The notes: generated from the sequence alone by a model not told the origin. Shown: positions 7,309 to 15,664, counted from the stretch's first letter. The stretch: 34,267 nt of DNA from Klebsiella pneumoniae (GCA_945872365.1 CAMBZJ010000031.1:1-34267); one strand, 5' to 3'. Made by a program: numbers and translations.

Positions 7309-7833
7309 ATGGCGGCACCCATCAAGTTCGCTCACATCGTCCTCAAGACCACCCGCTACGGCGAGATGGTGGCCTGGTGGAAGAGCTTCCTCCAGGGCGA
7401 GGCCCGCCACGAGAACGAGTTCATCTCGTTCATCTCCTATGACGACGAACACCACCGTATCGCGATCGCCCACATCCCGAATCTGGAGCACCAGACACCC
7501 GTGCGGGACGGCGTCGAACATTTCGCCTTCACCTACGCGACTCTCGATGACCTGTTCGATCAGTACGAGCGGATGAAGGCGAAGGGCGTCTCTCCGTACT
7601 GGACGATCAACCACGGCATGACGTTGTCGGCCTATTATCGCGACCCGGATGGCAACCAGGTGGAGACGCAGGTGGACTCGATGAACATGGAGGAGGCCGA
7701 TGCGTTCATGGCTGGTCCGTTATTCGCGGCCAACCCCATCGGCCGGGACGTCGACTTCGACGCACTGATCGCTCGCTACCGCGCAGGCGACCCGGTTGGG
7801 TCGATCACCGACTACGCCACGGCCGGAAAGTGA
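7309..7833 (+). CDS. VOC-fold metalloenzyme, extradiol dioxygenase/glyoxalase-like (174 aa)
   Basis: Vicinal-oxygen-chelate superfamily protein. The metal triad typical of glyoxalase and extradiol ring-cleavage dioxygenase relatives can be read: His9 in KFAHIVL, His71 in GVEHFAF and Glu119 in DGNQVETQ. There are thus two beta-alpha-beta-beta-beta modules in a single short chain. The DPDGNQVE stretch is characteristic of the second module. The substrate is unknown; small single-domain members act on aromatic diols, glutathione adducts or drugs. The ATG at 7309 has AGAAGGAA just upstream. A TetR-family regulator gene lies convergently 58 bp away and may or may not be related. It could equally be a non-enzymatic binding protein, although the intact metal ligands argue for catalysis. 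Confidence 0.85.
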   Translation: MAAPIKFAHIVLKTTRYGEMVAWWKSFLQGEARHENEFISFISYDDEHHRIAIAHIPNLEHQTPVRDGVEHFAFTYATLDDLFDQYERMKAKGVSPYWTINHGMTLSAYYRDPDGNQVETQVDSMNMEEADAFMAGPLFAANPIGRDVDFDALIARYRAGDPVGSITDYATAGK

Positions 7834-7857
7834 CCTCCGTCGTCGGCGAACTGCACT

Positions 7858-7883
7858 CGGCCATGCGGGCACCCGCGATGCCG
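7858..7883. terminator. Imperfect hairpin between convergent genes (bidirectional terminator candidate)
   Basis: An imperfect GC-rich inverted repeat (GCGG/CCGC core, flanked by CAT/ATG and CGG/CCG with single bulges) sits between the VOC gene stop and the TetR gene stop. There is no U-run. Confidence 0.4.
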
Positions 7884-7891
7884 GCTTCGGG

Positions 7892-8500
7892 TCAGCCGCG
7901 CAGCGCCGGAAACGTGTGCTCGATCGTGGCGAGGAGATGGGCCAAGGCAACCCTCTCGGCTTCGCGCCGTTGGATCCGGCCGGTCACGAAGAGCCAGAGC
8001 AGCTCGTCGAGCGCCCGAAGCTCGATCCGCATCGCGAGGCGCACGGAGTCCGAATCCTTGACGACGTGGCGCATCCACTGAAGCCAGGCCTGCGCGATCT
8101 CGCCTCGTAGCAGCACTCGCTTCAGGCCCACCTCGTGCGACATGGACGAGGCCTCGCCGGCAAAGATCCATGGTGCTTCGATCGACTTCGCGAAGTCGAA
8201 GAAGAAGGTGAGGACACCGGGGAGCGACTTCTTGAGCTCCCTGAGGTTGCGCGGACGTTCCCCCGCCGCCGCTTCCACGAGAAGGCTGAACTGCTCGCCG
8301 AAACGGGTGATCAACTCCAGATGCATCGGGGTGACGCCACCCCCGGGAAAGTACAGCGACACGAGTTGGCGGGTCACGCCGGCTTCCTTCGCGACGTCGG
8401 CCAGCGACGCGTCCGGGTTCTTGATGAAGACCCGCATCGCCGCCGCGAGGATGAAATCCTTGCGCTCGCTGGGGGACAGGCGCTTGCGTCGCTCCTTCAT
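7892..8500 (-). CDS. TetR/AcrR-family transcriptional regulator (202 aa)
   Basis: One-component DNA-binding repressor. The N-terminal helix-turn-helix is clear: residues 10-28 (SERKDFILAAAMRVFIKNP) form helix 1, and ASLADVAKEAGVTRQLVSLYF (31-51) is the HTH with recognition helix. The ligand-binding helical domain fills the rest and is not diagnostic. The ATG at 8500 is chosen over an upstream in-frame ATG because GGAGA lies 8 nt before it and because basic residues MKERRKR right before the HTH are typical. It is the last gene of the leftward series after the TPR protein (93-bp gap) and is convergent with the VOC gene. Its targets cannot be deduced; no palindromic operator stood out upstream. 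Confidence 0.88.
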   Translation of the reverse strand: MKERRKRLSPSERKDFILAAAMRVFIKNPDASLADVAKEAGVTRQLVSLYFPGGGVTPMHLELITRFGEQFSLLVEAAAGERPRNLRELKKSLPGVLTFFFDFAKSIEAPWIFAGEASSMSHEVGLKRVLLRGEIAQAWLQWMRHVVKDSDSVRLAMRIELRALDELLWLFVTGRIQRREAERVALAHLLATIEHTFPALRG

Positions 8501-8593
8501 TGCTCTGCTCTCCTGCTTTCCGCGGGCATCCCGTGCTACGTCCATCACTCCACGCAGGCTATCGGGCCGGAACAATCGGCGATCCCCCGCCGC

Positions 8594-9325
8594 CTACTCG
8601 ACCTGGACCTGCGGTTCAGACAACATGGCCTTGGGTGCCTCGGGCGGAGGTGTGCCGCCCATTGCGAGGATTCGGGCGCGAGCCAGGTCGCGTACCGCGC
8701 CATCGGGTTCGTCCTTGAGGTAACGCAAGTAGGTTTCGACCGCTGCGTCCTTCGCGCCGGCAGACTCGTGAACGCGCGCTAGCGCGATCAGCGCCTCCCC
8801 GTGCGCCGGCCCGGTCATCTCGACTGCCTTGTTCGCCTCCGCAAGCGCCGCGTCACCCTGGCCCTGGCTGCCGAGCGCGAGCGCGAGGTTGACGTGCGCC
8901 AGCTGCTCGAGCGCCGGGTCGGGCACCGGGCTCGACAGGAACTCCTGGAGGCGCGAAATGGCTTCTGCCGGCTTGCCGGCGCGCAGCCCGGCGCGGCCGG
9001 CATACAGCCTTGCGATACGACCGTAGGCCGTCCCCGGGTAGGATGCCGCCAACTCGTCGAAACTCTTGGCGGCGGCCGGCCACTGTTCGCGTCGGAAGAG
9101 CTCGTTGGCCGCGTAGAAATCGGTTGTCGACCTGGCAGCCCGTGACTGCTGGAGCCACTGCCAGCCGGCGATCCCGAGCAGGAGTCCGGCGAGCACCGCG
9201 GCGATCGCCATGACCGTGCTCTGGTTCTGCTTCGACCATTCGACGATCCGGCTCGTCAGGGTGACGAACTCGTCGGGCTCGCCGAGGTGGAGATCCTTGC
9301 GTCGCAGTTTCTTCGTTTCGCTCAT
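8594..9325 (-). CDS. Membrane-anchored TPR protein, YfgM-like (243 aa)
   Basis: Inner-membrane protein with a periplasmic tetratricopeptide domain (TPR_21/YfgM type). Residues 1-36 are cytoplasmic and basic; a single transmembrane helix spans about 37-57 (STVMAIAAVLAGLLLGIAGW). Helical repeats follow from about residue 70 (AANELFRREQWPAAAKSFDELAASYPG and similar units). Such proteins act as chaperone-like partners of the Sec translocon and outer-membrane biogenesis in enterobacteria; the role here is inferred from that. The ATG at 9325 lies 37 bp after the DUF151 gene stop on the same strand, so the two are probably co-transcribed. Its C-terminal tail is Pro/Glu-rich and outside the repeats. 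Confidence 0.82.
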   Translation of the reverse strand: MSETKKLRRKDLHLGEPDEFVTLTSRIVEWSKQNQSTVMAIAAVLAGLLLGIAGWQWLQQSRAARSTTDFYAANELFRREQWPAAAKSFDELAASYPGTAYGRIARLYAGRAGLRAGKPAEAISRLQEFLSSPVPDPALEQLAHVNLALALGSQGQGDAALAEANKAVEMTGPAHGEALIALARVHESAGAKDAAVETYLRYLKDEPDGAVRDLARARILAMGGTPPPEAPKAMLSEPQVQVE

Positions 9326-9362
9326 GTTCGGGGCTCGCTCGTCTCGATCGGGGCCGGCCCGA

Positions 9363-9878
9363 CTACATCTTGTACTTGAAATCGTCGGGGGCCATCTTCT
9401 CGAGGATGTCGGCCCACTGGTCGGGCGAGACGTTGGAGAGGTTCTGGTCGCCGGTGCTCTCGCACTCCTGCACGTAGCTCGACTGGACGAGCACCTGCTT
9501 GGCGACGTGGATCGGGGCCCGGGTGCGCAGCGCCAGGGCGATCGCGTCGCTCGGACGCGCATCGAGCTCGATCGTGCGGTCGTCGGCCCGGACGAAGACC
9601 CGGGCGTAGTAGGTGTTCTCTCGCAACTCGCTGATCTCCACCGCCTCGACCCGCCCGCCCAGATTTCCGATCGCACTCCGGAGCAGGTCGTGGGTCATGG
9701 GACGCGCCGGACGCACCCCCTCGAGCTCGCTCGCGATGGCGGCCGCCTCCAGCAGGCCGATCCAGATGGGTAGGTGGAGCTTGTTGTCGGCGTCGCGCAG
9801 CACGACGATCGGCGCCTTGGTCGCCGGGTCGAGCGTCAAGCCTCCCACGCTCATGGCAATGGAGTCGGGGCGGGTCAT
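9363..9878 (-). CDS. Bifunctional nuclease family protein (DUF151/BFN domain)
   Basis: A 171-aa BFN-domain protein (DUF151). The hallmark run GGLTLDPATKAPIVVLRD, then LPIWIGLLEAAAIASELEGV and the RPMTHDLL segment, identify the family at once. Plant BFN members have DNase and RNase activity linked to defence and development; bacterial ones are widespread with poorly defined roles, so nuclease activity is inferred. The conserved DARPSDAIALALR block near residues 106-118 is intact. The ATG at 9878 is preceded by GGGGAAGGG. The gene lies between the VWA gene (110-bp gap containing a hairpin) and the TPR gene (37-bp gap). Confidence 0.9.
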   Translation of the reverse strand: MTRPDSIAMSVGGLTLDPATKAPIVVLRDADNKLHLPIWIGLLEAAAIASELEGVRPARPMTHDLLRSAIGNLGGRVEAVEISELRENTYYARVFVRADDRTIELDARPSDAIALALRTRAPIHVAKQVLVQSSYVQECESTGDQNLSNVSPDQWADILEKMAPDDFKYKM

Positions 9879-9913
9879 CCGCCCTTCCCCTACCCGCCCC
9901 GTCCTGCCCGGTC

Positions 9914-9962
9914 AAACCCGGAAAGCCCTCAGAAACCCGAGCCCAAGCAGGCTTTTCGGTTT
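9914..9962 (-). terminator. Two-part hairpin after the VWA gene
   Basis: An inverted repeat with a 6-bp inner stem (AAAGCC/GGCTTT) and a 5-bp outer stem (AAACC/GGTTT), separated by a small internal loop, lies 27 bp beyond the VWA stop. It may end the MoxR-VWA transcript or attenuate into the DUF151 gene. Confidence 0.4.
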
Positions 9963-9988
9963 CCGACCGACGGTCGCCCGGGGAAGCG

Positions 9989-11407
9989 TCAGTCGAGGAC
10001 CATCCGATCGACCACCCGGTAGAGTTGGTTCAAGTTGCGGCACTCCTCCACCACGTCGCAGAAGGGCATGTAGCGGTCCATCTCGCTATCGCCGAAGCCC
10101 CAGGTCGCGCGGCTCTCCGGGTTGAGCCAGATCACCTGCTTGGCGCGTCGCTGCACGTCGCGCAGCACCCACTCGTGGGCCAGGTTGTAGTTGTTCCGGG
10201 CATCGCCGAGGATGATGACCGTCGTGCGCCCGTTCACCGCGGAGAGCGAGTCGCGATGGAAGGTCTTGAAGGCCCGGCCGAAGTCGGAGTGGGCGAAGAC
10301 GTTGATCACGTCGCCCCGCAGCGACAGGTCGATGGCTTGGTTGATCTCGTTATCGTCGAAGAGACGCGTCACCTCGCCGATGTCGGAGACGAAGATGAAG
10401 CTTCGGACCTTCGAGTAGAGATCCTGCAGGGAGTAGACGAACTGCAGCATGAAGCGCGAGACGTTGCGGACCGAGTCGGAGACATCGCAGAGCACGACGA
10501 TCTGCGGCCGATGCTTCTTGCGTCGCTCGAGCTGTACGTCGAACGGAACGCCCCCGAACTGGAGATTCTTGCGCAGGGTGCGCTGGAGGTCGAAGCTGCC
10601 GCGCTTGGCCCGCGCCCGCTTGATCGCAACGACGTGCCTGAGCCGCTGCGCGAGCCGGGTGACGGCCTCCTGCATGCGGCGGATGTCTTCCTCCGAGAGG
10701 TAGTAGAAGCTCTTCTCGGCGAGTGCGGCGAGCTTGGTCGCGTCGCGGCGGCGGGGGTCGCCGCGATCGCCCTCGAGACGTGCGACGCGCTTCAGCAACT
10801 CGGCGAGGTCGGCGAGGCGCTGCTTCACGAGTTCGCGCAGGCGGCGCTCGGTCTCGGGGTCGAGCCCCTGCCCCTCTATCTGGTCGGCCAACTCCTCGAG
10901 CTGCCGGGTGATCTCGCCGAGGCCGATCTCCTGTGACAAGGCGTGCGCGAACTGGCCCTCCTGGAAGCTGCGATTGCCCTGCTGCTGTCCGGTGCGGACC
11001 CGCTCGGCCGCCTCGCGCAATCGCTTTTCGAGCGTGCCGTCGTCGTTGCGCAGAAGTGCTTCGGCGATCTCGGACAGCTTCTGTTCGCGGCCGCGGAGCA
11101 TCGCTTCGAGTTGCTCGAGGAGCTTCTGGTAGTCCTCGGCGGATGCCGAGAGGCTCTTCCCGGTTGCCTCCGATGCCTCGCGGATCGCCTGGCCGAGGGC
11201 TGAAAAGTAGAGGTCGAAGAGTTCGTCGAAGGCCGGCAGGTCGACCGAGCGCTTCACCATCGTCGCCCGCAGGACGTCCTTCACGACCTGGCGAGAGCCG
11301 AGGCCGGCCTGCCCGAGAGCTGCCAGCGCATCGAGACTCTCGGCCGGCGAGATTCGCAGGCCGTGTTGTCTCAGCAGCGCGCCGAATTCGAGGATCCGCT
11401 CGTCCAC
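9989..11407 (-). CDS. CoxE-like von Willebrand factor A domain protein (472 aa)
   Basis: VWA-domain protein of the CoxE/YehP group, working with the MoxR ATPase encoded directly upstream. Such pairs act as metal-insertion or assembly chaperones, the best known being CoxD-CoxE for CO dehydrogenase; no carbon-monoxide genes are seen here. The N-terminal ~200 residues are long charged helices, with probable coiled coil around 90-220. The VWA domain begins near 295, and its metal-ion-dependent adhesion motif DVSDS is at 308-312. The start is a GTG at 11407 with GGGAG 7 nt before it. The gap to the MoxR gene is 45 bp. Confidence 0.88.
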   Translation of the reverse strand: MDERILEFGALLRQHGLRISPAESLDALAALGQAGLGSRQVVKDVLRATMVKRSVDLPAFDELFDLYFSALGQAIREASEATGKSLSASAEDYQKLLEQLEAMLRGREQKLSEIAEALLRNDDGTLEKRLREAAERVRTGQQQGNRSFQEGQFAHALSQEIGLGEITRQLEELADQIEGQGLDPETERRLRELVKQRLADLAELLKRVARLEGDRGDPRRRDATKLAALAEKSFYYLSEEDIRRMQEAVTRLAQRLRHVVAIKRARAKRGSFDLQRTLRKNLQFGGVPFDVQLERRKKHRPQIVVLCDVSDSVRNVSRFMLQFVYSLQDLYSKVRSFIFVSDIGEVTRLFDDNEINQAIDLSLRGDVINVFAHSDFGRAFKTFHRDSLSAVNGRTTVIILGDARNNYNLAHEWVLRDVQRRAKQVIWLNPESRATWGFGDSEMDRYMPFCDVVEECRNLNQLYRVVDRMVLD

Positions 11408-11452
11408 CCGCTCGCTCCCTGCGCCAACCGGACGCCACCCGCCGGGCGCGGG

Positions 11453-12424
11453 CTAGTGAAGGACGTCCTTGTCGTCGGGATTCGCACCGCCCTCGGGGCG
11501 AGGCGCCTTCGCCTTCTGGCGGGCCACGAAGTCGCGCATGTCGCCCTGGGCCTTGCGGATGTCCCCCTCGTGCTTGAAGATCGTGGCAAGAGTGTCGGTC
11601 ACGATCTCCTCGCCGAGGCTCTCGACGTTCAGGATCGCCAGCGCGCGCGCCCAGTCGAGGGTTTCGCTGATGCTCGGCGACTTTTTCAAGTCGAGTTTGC
11701 GTACGCTCTGGACGATGGCGACCACGTCCTCTGCGAGGGCCTCGCGCAACTCGGGGACCTTCAGCTTGATGATCTCGAGTTCGTGGCTCGCGCTCGGGAA
11801 GTCGATGAAGAGGTGCAGGCAGCGCCGCTTGAGCGCGTCCGAGAGTTCGCGACTGTTGTTGCTCGTCAGGATGACGATCGGGATGTGCCGCGCCGAGATC
11901 GTGCCGAGTTCCGGGACGCTCACCTGGAAGTCGCTCAGGATCTCGAGCAGGAAGGCCTCGAACTCGTTGTCGGACTTGTCGATCTCGTCGATGAGCAGCA
12001 CCGCCTGACGCTCGGAGCGGATCGCCCGCAGGAGAGGCCGCGGCAGGATGAACTTCTCGGAGAAGAAGATGCCGTCCTGCTTCGAGATGCGGTCGACAGC
12101 CTCCGCGAGGGTGCCGGTGCCGGCGAGAACCTCGCCGATCTTGTCCTTGAGGATCTGGGTGTAGAGCAGTTGCTTGCCGTACTCCCATTCGTAGAGTGCC
12201 TTGGCCTCGTCGAGGCCCTCGTAGCACTGCAGACGGATCAGTTCCTCGCCTAGCGCCCCGGAGAGCACCTTGGCCAGCTCGGTCTTTCCGACACCGGCCG
12301 GGCCCTCCACGAGGATGGGCTTGCCCATTCTCGCCGCGAGGTAGACCACCGTCGCGATGTTCCGGTTGCAGATGTACTTCTGTTCGGCGAAGCGGCGGGA
12401 GACGTCGTCGATGGACTCGAACAT
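11453..12424 (-). CDS. MoxR-family AAA+ ATPase (323 aa)
   Basis: AAA+ ATPase of the MoxR family, CoxD-like branch, probably remodelling a partner or client protein with the neighbouring VWA protein. Walker A is GPAGVGKT at 41-48, Walker B LLIDE at 143-147 and the sensor-1 stretch LTSNN at about 187-190. The signature YEWEYGKQLLYTQ (78-90) between them is typical of this branch. The C-terminal tail (about 295-323) is charged and Pro-rich. The ATG at 12424 is preceded by GAGG. A promoter match with extended -10 lies just upstream. The client is unknown. Confidence 0.9.
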   Translation of the reverse strand: MFESIDDVSRRFAEQKYICNRNIATVVYLAARMGKPILVEGPAGVGKTELAKVLSGALGEELIRLQCYEGLDEAKALYEWEYGKQLLYTQILKDKIGEVLAGTGTLAEAVDRISKQDGIFFSEKFILPRPLLRAIRSERQAVLLIDEIDKSDNEFEAFLLEILSDFQVSVPELGTISARHIPIVILTSNNSRELSDALKRRCLHLFIDFPSASHELEIIKLKVPELREALAEDVVAIVQSVRKLDLKKSPSISETLDWARALAILNVESLGEEIVTDTLATIFKHEGDIRKAQGDMRDFVARQKAKAPRPEGGANPDDKDVLH

Positions 12425-12457
12425 GGAACCTCGTGGGGGAGCGCGGGCGACGGCGCG

Positions 12458-12486
12458 AGACTATCACCCGCTCCCGAGCCCGACAA
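12458..12486 (-). promoter_or_regulatory. Sigma-70-like promoter of the MoxR-VWA genes
   Basis: On the minus strand TTGTCG, a 17-bp spacer and TAGTCT with an upstream TG (extended -10) lie so that transcription would start about 27 nt before the MoxR ATG. Hexamer matches are 4/6 and 3/6. Confidence 0.42.
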
Positions 12487-12515
12487 CGCGGCGCCCAGCG
12501 TAGGGTTCGATCGCC

Positions 12516-13292
12516 ATGTGCACGCTCGCCCTATTCTTCCGCGCCCTCCCCGGGCTGCCGCTGGTTGTCGCGGCCAACCGCGATGAGTTCCTCGCTCGGC
12601 CGTCGACCGGGCCGACGCTGCTCGCCTCTGCTCCGCCCATCGTCGGGGGGCGCGACCTGGTCGCCGGCGGCACCTGGCTCTGCCTGCGCGAGACGGGACT
12701 TGTGGTGGGCGTCCTGAACCGGCGGACCGGTGTGCCCGCGGACCCGACGCGAGCCTCGCGTGGCGCCCTCTGTCTGGCGCTCGCCCATGCCCGGTCCGCC
12801 GCTGAAGCGGCCCGGCTTCTCGCGGACACCCCGGGCAACGCCCACAACCCGTTCAACCTTCTCGTCGCCGATGCCCGGGCGGCGTTCGTCGGGCAGAATC
12901 GCGGCGACCGTACGGTCGTCGAGGCCTTGCCCGCAGGCCTCCATCTGCTGTCGAACCTGAACCTGAACGACCCGACCTGTCCGCGGATCTCGCACTCCTC
13001 GAAACTCTTTGCCGCGGTCGGACGCCGCTTCGCCGCCGACCCGGTTCGCCCGGCCCTGCTCGACGGCCTGCGCGTCGTGCTTTCCGACCACGAAGTCGCC
13101 GTCGACGATCGCCAGCCGACCGACCAACTCTGCATCCACACGCCGGCGTATGGCACCCGCTCCTCGAGCATCGTGCTCGTCGACGACGGGGGCGCTACCT
13201 CGCTCTTTCACGCGGAAGGTCCGCCCTGTCGCGAGGGCCACCAGCCCGTGACGCTGCCGTGGAGCCCCGAACACCTGCAAGGAGTTCCCTGA
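12516..13292 (+). CDS. NRDE-family protein (TANGO2 relative, 258 aa)
   Basis: NRDE protein, homologous to eukaryotic TANGO2, which has been linked to haem/lipid handling and organelle maintenance. The family signature is complete: an N-terminal MCT with Cys2, which can become the terminal nucleophile as in Ntn-hydrolases, and NRDE at 21-24. The following conserved runs GGRDLVAGGTWLCL and NPFNLLVAD are also present. The biochemical activity in bacteria is not established. The length is normal. It diverges from the MoxR operon with a 91-bp gap, and converges on the phosphatase-like gene with a 36-bp gap. No strong Shine-Dalgarno is seen, but the ATG placement of Cys2 fixes the start. Confidence 0.9.
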   Translation: MCTLALFFRALPGLPLVVAANRDEFLARPSTGPTLLASAPPIVGGRDLVAGGTWLCLRETGLVVGVLNRRTGVPADPTRASRGALCLALAHARSAAEAARLLADTPGNAHNPFNLLVADARAAFVGQNRGDRTVVEALPAGLHLLSNLNLNDPTCPRISHSSKLFAAVGRRFAADPVRPALLDGLRVVLSDHEVAVDDRQPTDQLCIHTPAYGTRSSSIVLVDDGGATSLFHAEGPPCREGHQPVTLPWSPEHLQGVP

Positions 13293-13328
13293 CCGGCCCC
13301 GTCGGGGTCGCGTCGGCTCGCCGGGGGT

Positions 13329-14129
13329 TCAGCGGCGGCGCACTCGCGCGAGTACGCCCGGCGTGGCTCCCTCGCGCGCGGCGACCAGGACGTCGCGGGA
13401 CAGCGCGCCGTCGGTGAGCGATCGCAGGTCGACGGGTTCACCGGAGCGCAGCGAGACGAGTTCGCCGCCGGTCGCCGCGAGCAGCGCGGCGCCGGCGGCG
13501 ACCTCCCAGAGATGAACCCTCCCGACGACTGCAGCCTCGGCCGCGCCGCGCGCGACCAGCGCCAGGTGGTAGGCGGTCGACCCCAGCGAGCGTATCTTTC
13601 GGCTTCCCGGGGAGAACCGTAGCGCAACCCGACGGTGGAACTCCGAGAACGCCAGTACGAACCCCTCATGTCGCGGCGCCAGGCCGCCGAGCGGAACTTC
13701 CGTGCCGTTCCAGCGCAAGACCCCGCCGTGCGCGACGTAGAGGTCGCGGAAGGCCGGCAGGTACACCACCCCCGCCACCGGCCTGCCCGCATGCAGCAGG
13801 CCGATCGAGATCGCCCAGGTGGGCAGCCCGGCGACAAAGGCGTCGGCCCCGTCGATCGGATCGATTGCGAGCGCCCAGCCCTCCGACGGACTGCCGCTGG
13901 TGCCGAATACCCCGCCGACGAGCGCGACGTCGGGAAGAGCGGCGGCGACCTCCTCGCGGACCATCTGTTCGATCGCGCGATCGACGACGGTCACGATACC
14001 CGCCTCCGCGATGCCCTCGCCCTCGGCCCGGCGAAAGTGTGCCAGCGCGAGTTCCCCGCCGCGCCGGGCGAGTCCGACCATCGCCCGCGCACCCAGCGGC
14101 GGTCGTCCGGTTCGCTCGGCCCGGCTCAT
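13329..14129 (-). CDS. Inositol-monophosphatase-like protein with altered active site (266 aa)
   Basis: Protein of the IMPase/FBPase/CysQ fold. The second metal motif reads DPIDGADAF (90-98) against the usual DPIDGT, and the following GLPTWAISIGL matches the family well. However, the motif normally written GEE reads GGVFG at 72-76, so the glutamate that binds the first metal is absent. The C-terminal WDxAAG motif reads WEVAAG (Trp208-Glu209). It may be a pseudo-phosphatase or have a shifted substrate or metal use. The ATG overlaps the stop of the LolA-like gene (ATGA), so the two are translationally coupled; the same frame is open much further upstream, but only this start fits the family length. 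Substrate unknown. Confidence 0.8.
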   Translation of the reverse strand: MSRAERTGRPPLGARAMVGLARRGGELALAHFRRAEGEGIAEAGIVTVVDRAIEQMVREEVAAALPDVALVGGVFGTSGSPSEGWALAIDPIDGADAFVAGLPTWAISIGLLHAGRPVAGVVYLPAFRDLYVAHGGVLRWNGTEVPLGGLAPRHEGFVLAFSEFHRRVALRFSPGSRKIRSLGSTAYHLALVARGAAEAAVVGRVHLWEVAAGAALLAATGGELVSLRSGEPVDLRSLTDGALSRDVLVAAREGATPGVLARVRRR

Positions 14130-15010
14130 CCGCCCGCTTCGTCTCCGGCGCTCTCGAGGGCGTGCTGGGTGAAGGAGTCGGGCGAAAACCCCTGGTCGTA
14201 GTGCACGTCGGAGACGTCGACGACGGTGGAGGTGCTGGCGGCCGGCTGTGACATCTCGAGCCGCCGCGCCGTCGGAACGACCCCGACCATCTCGATGCCG
14301 TCGAGGCGCAAGACCTTGCGCGGTGCTTCGCCCTCGCCGAAGAATTCCATGCGGCGGATCACCAGGTCGGGGCGCGACAGCGCAAGTCTGATCCGGCGAT
14401 AGCCCACGTCCTTGCGCACAGGGACAAGCTCGATCTTCACGAGCTCGGTGCCGTCGAGGGTCTCGGATCCGAGCAGGCTCGACCGCGCCTCCTCCTCGTT
14501 CCATTCCAGTACGTCGGTGAGCAGCTCCAGGTCGCGATAGCTGAAGTCGGTCCCGACGAAGCTCTCCTCCTTGGAGCGCGAGGAGATCTGCCGCGAACGT
14601 CCGAGCGCCGGAAGCCAAAGCCACTGTTCCGCGTCGCGATCGCGGTGCGCGAACTGCAGGAACGAGGTCCCGCGGATCTCGACCGGGGAGACGAACACCG
14701 TGAGCGTCTTGTCTTCGCCGCCCTCGCCCCGCAGCGTCTTCATGACGAGCTCTCGCCGTCGCTCGCCGCCGCGACCGTCGCGGATCACCAGGGCGAGCTT
14801 CTGCCGGCGGTCCTTCCATGCTCGACTGGTGTGGTCGAGGGATCTCGCATGGTCGAGCAGTTCGCGGGCGGTCTCGGGCGAGCCGCTCGCCGTCGAGCCG
14901 GCCCCGGCGATGGCGACCGCGAGACCGAGGGAAAGGCCCCCGGTTGGGCGTCCCGCGAGCAGGACGGCGAAGCACGCCAACGCGAGCAGCGGGCGAAGAC
15001 GGCCGGCCAT
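14126..15010 (-). CDS. Outer-membrane lipoprotein-sorting-like (LolA-like) protein (294 aa)
   Basis: Periplasmic protein of the LolA-like family (pfam LolA_like, often annotated outer-membrane lipoprotein-sorting protein). It is probably a lipid or lipoprotein carrier. A signal peptide is evident (MAGRLRPLLALACFAVLLAG, then a further hydrophobic stretch). The mature part has the typical run of beta strands: MKTLRGEGGEDKTLTVFVSP, then EQWLWLPALGRSRQISS, then FSYRDLELL. In relatives the gene often sits beside an RND/MMPL exporter; none is present here. The ATG at 15010 is preceded by GAAGGAGG. It starts 95 bp after the phosphatidyltransferase stop and overlaps the phosphatase-like gene by 4 bp. 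Confidence 0.85.
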   Translation of the reverse strand: MAGRLRPLLALACFAVLLAGRPTGGLSLGLAVAIAGAGSTASGSPETARELLDHARSLDHTSRAWKDRRQKLALVIRDGRGGERRRELVMKTLRGEGGEDKTLTVFVSPVEIRGTSFLQFAHRDRDAEQWLWLPALGRSRQISSRSKEESFVGTDFSYRDLELLTDVLEWNEEEARSSLLGSETLDGTELVKIELVPVRKDVGYRRIRLALSRPDLVIRRMEFFGEGEAPRKVLRLDGIEMVGVVPTARRLEMSQPAASTSTVVDVSDVHYDQGFSPDSFTQHALESAGDEAGG

Positions 15011-15105
15011 GGAAACCTCCTTCGGAGCCGCTCCCCGGCACCGGACGGCGACCCTAGGCCCGAGGCGACTGCCGTTCAAGCCCAAAACCTGCCGTCCGAG
15101 CCCAT

Positions 15106-15657
15106 TCAGGCAGGCCGTGACTGGTACCATGTCAGCCCACGCATGACGTACTGGACACCGGCGATCGCCGTGCAGGCCGCCGCGAGGCTGAAGATCGCAT
15201 CGAGCGGGATCTTCGGGCCGACGGCCGGGTGGGAAAGGACGAAGAGCGCGCTCGCGACCCCGGCCAGTTGCAGGACGGTCGCCGTCTTTCCGGTGAGAGT
15301 CGGCCGGATCTCGATCCGCTCGCCGGTCAGGAAGAAGAGCAGCGCGTAGCCGGTGAGGCAGACGATGTCGCGCGTGAGGATGATCGTCAGCACCCAGCCG
15401 GGCACCTTGCCGAGCAGCGTGAGCTTGATCAGCAGGCTGACGACGAGCCCCTTGTCGGCGAGCGGATCGAGGTAGGCACCGAGGGCGGTGCGGCTGTCGG
15501 TGAGTCGCGCGATCGCCCCGTCGAGGCCATCGGTGATGCTGGCGGCGACGAAGAGCCAGAAGGCGAGACCGAACCGTCCGCCGTCGAGCGCGATCAGCAC
15601 CGCCGGGATCGCGAGGATGCGCAGGAGCGTCAGGGTGTTCGGGACGTTCGGTAGCAT
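15106..15657 (-). CDS. CDP-alcohol phosphatidyltransferase family protein (PgsA-like, 183 aa)
   Basis: Integral membrane enzyme that transfers a phosphatidyl group from CDP-diacylglycerol to a small alcohol. The full motif D-xx-DG-xx-AR-x8-G-xxx-D-xxx-D is visible with D43, D46-G47, A50-R51, G60, D64 and D68. Five to six hydrophobic helices cover most of the chain. The N-terminus NVPNTLTLLRILAIPAVL is typical of phosphatidylglycerophosphate synthase, so PgsA is the best guess, though the alcohol acceptor (glycerol phosphate, inositol or other) cannot be proved from the motif. The start is 8 nt after the hflX stop codon with GAGAGGG between, so the genes are coupled. Confidence 0.87.
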   Translation of the reverse strand: MLPNVPNTLTLLRILAIPAVLIALDGGRFGLAFWLFVAASITDGLDGAIARLTDSRTALGAYLDPLADKGLVVSLLIKLTLLGKVPGWVLTIILTRDIVCLTGYALLFFLTGERIEIRPTLTGKTATVLQLAGVASALFVLSHPAVGPKIPLDAIFSLAAACTAIAGVQYVMRGLTWYQSRPA

Positions 15658-15664
15658 CGCCCTC

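Noticed and set aside
13291-13312. Hairpin between the NRDE and IMPase-like genes (CCCC/GGGG with 3-nt loop)
   Set aside because: Only four strong pairs plus a wobble; expected by chance in DNA this rich in GC.
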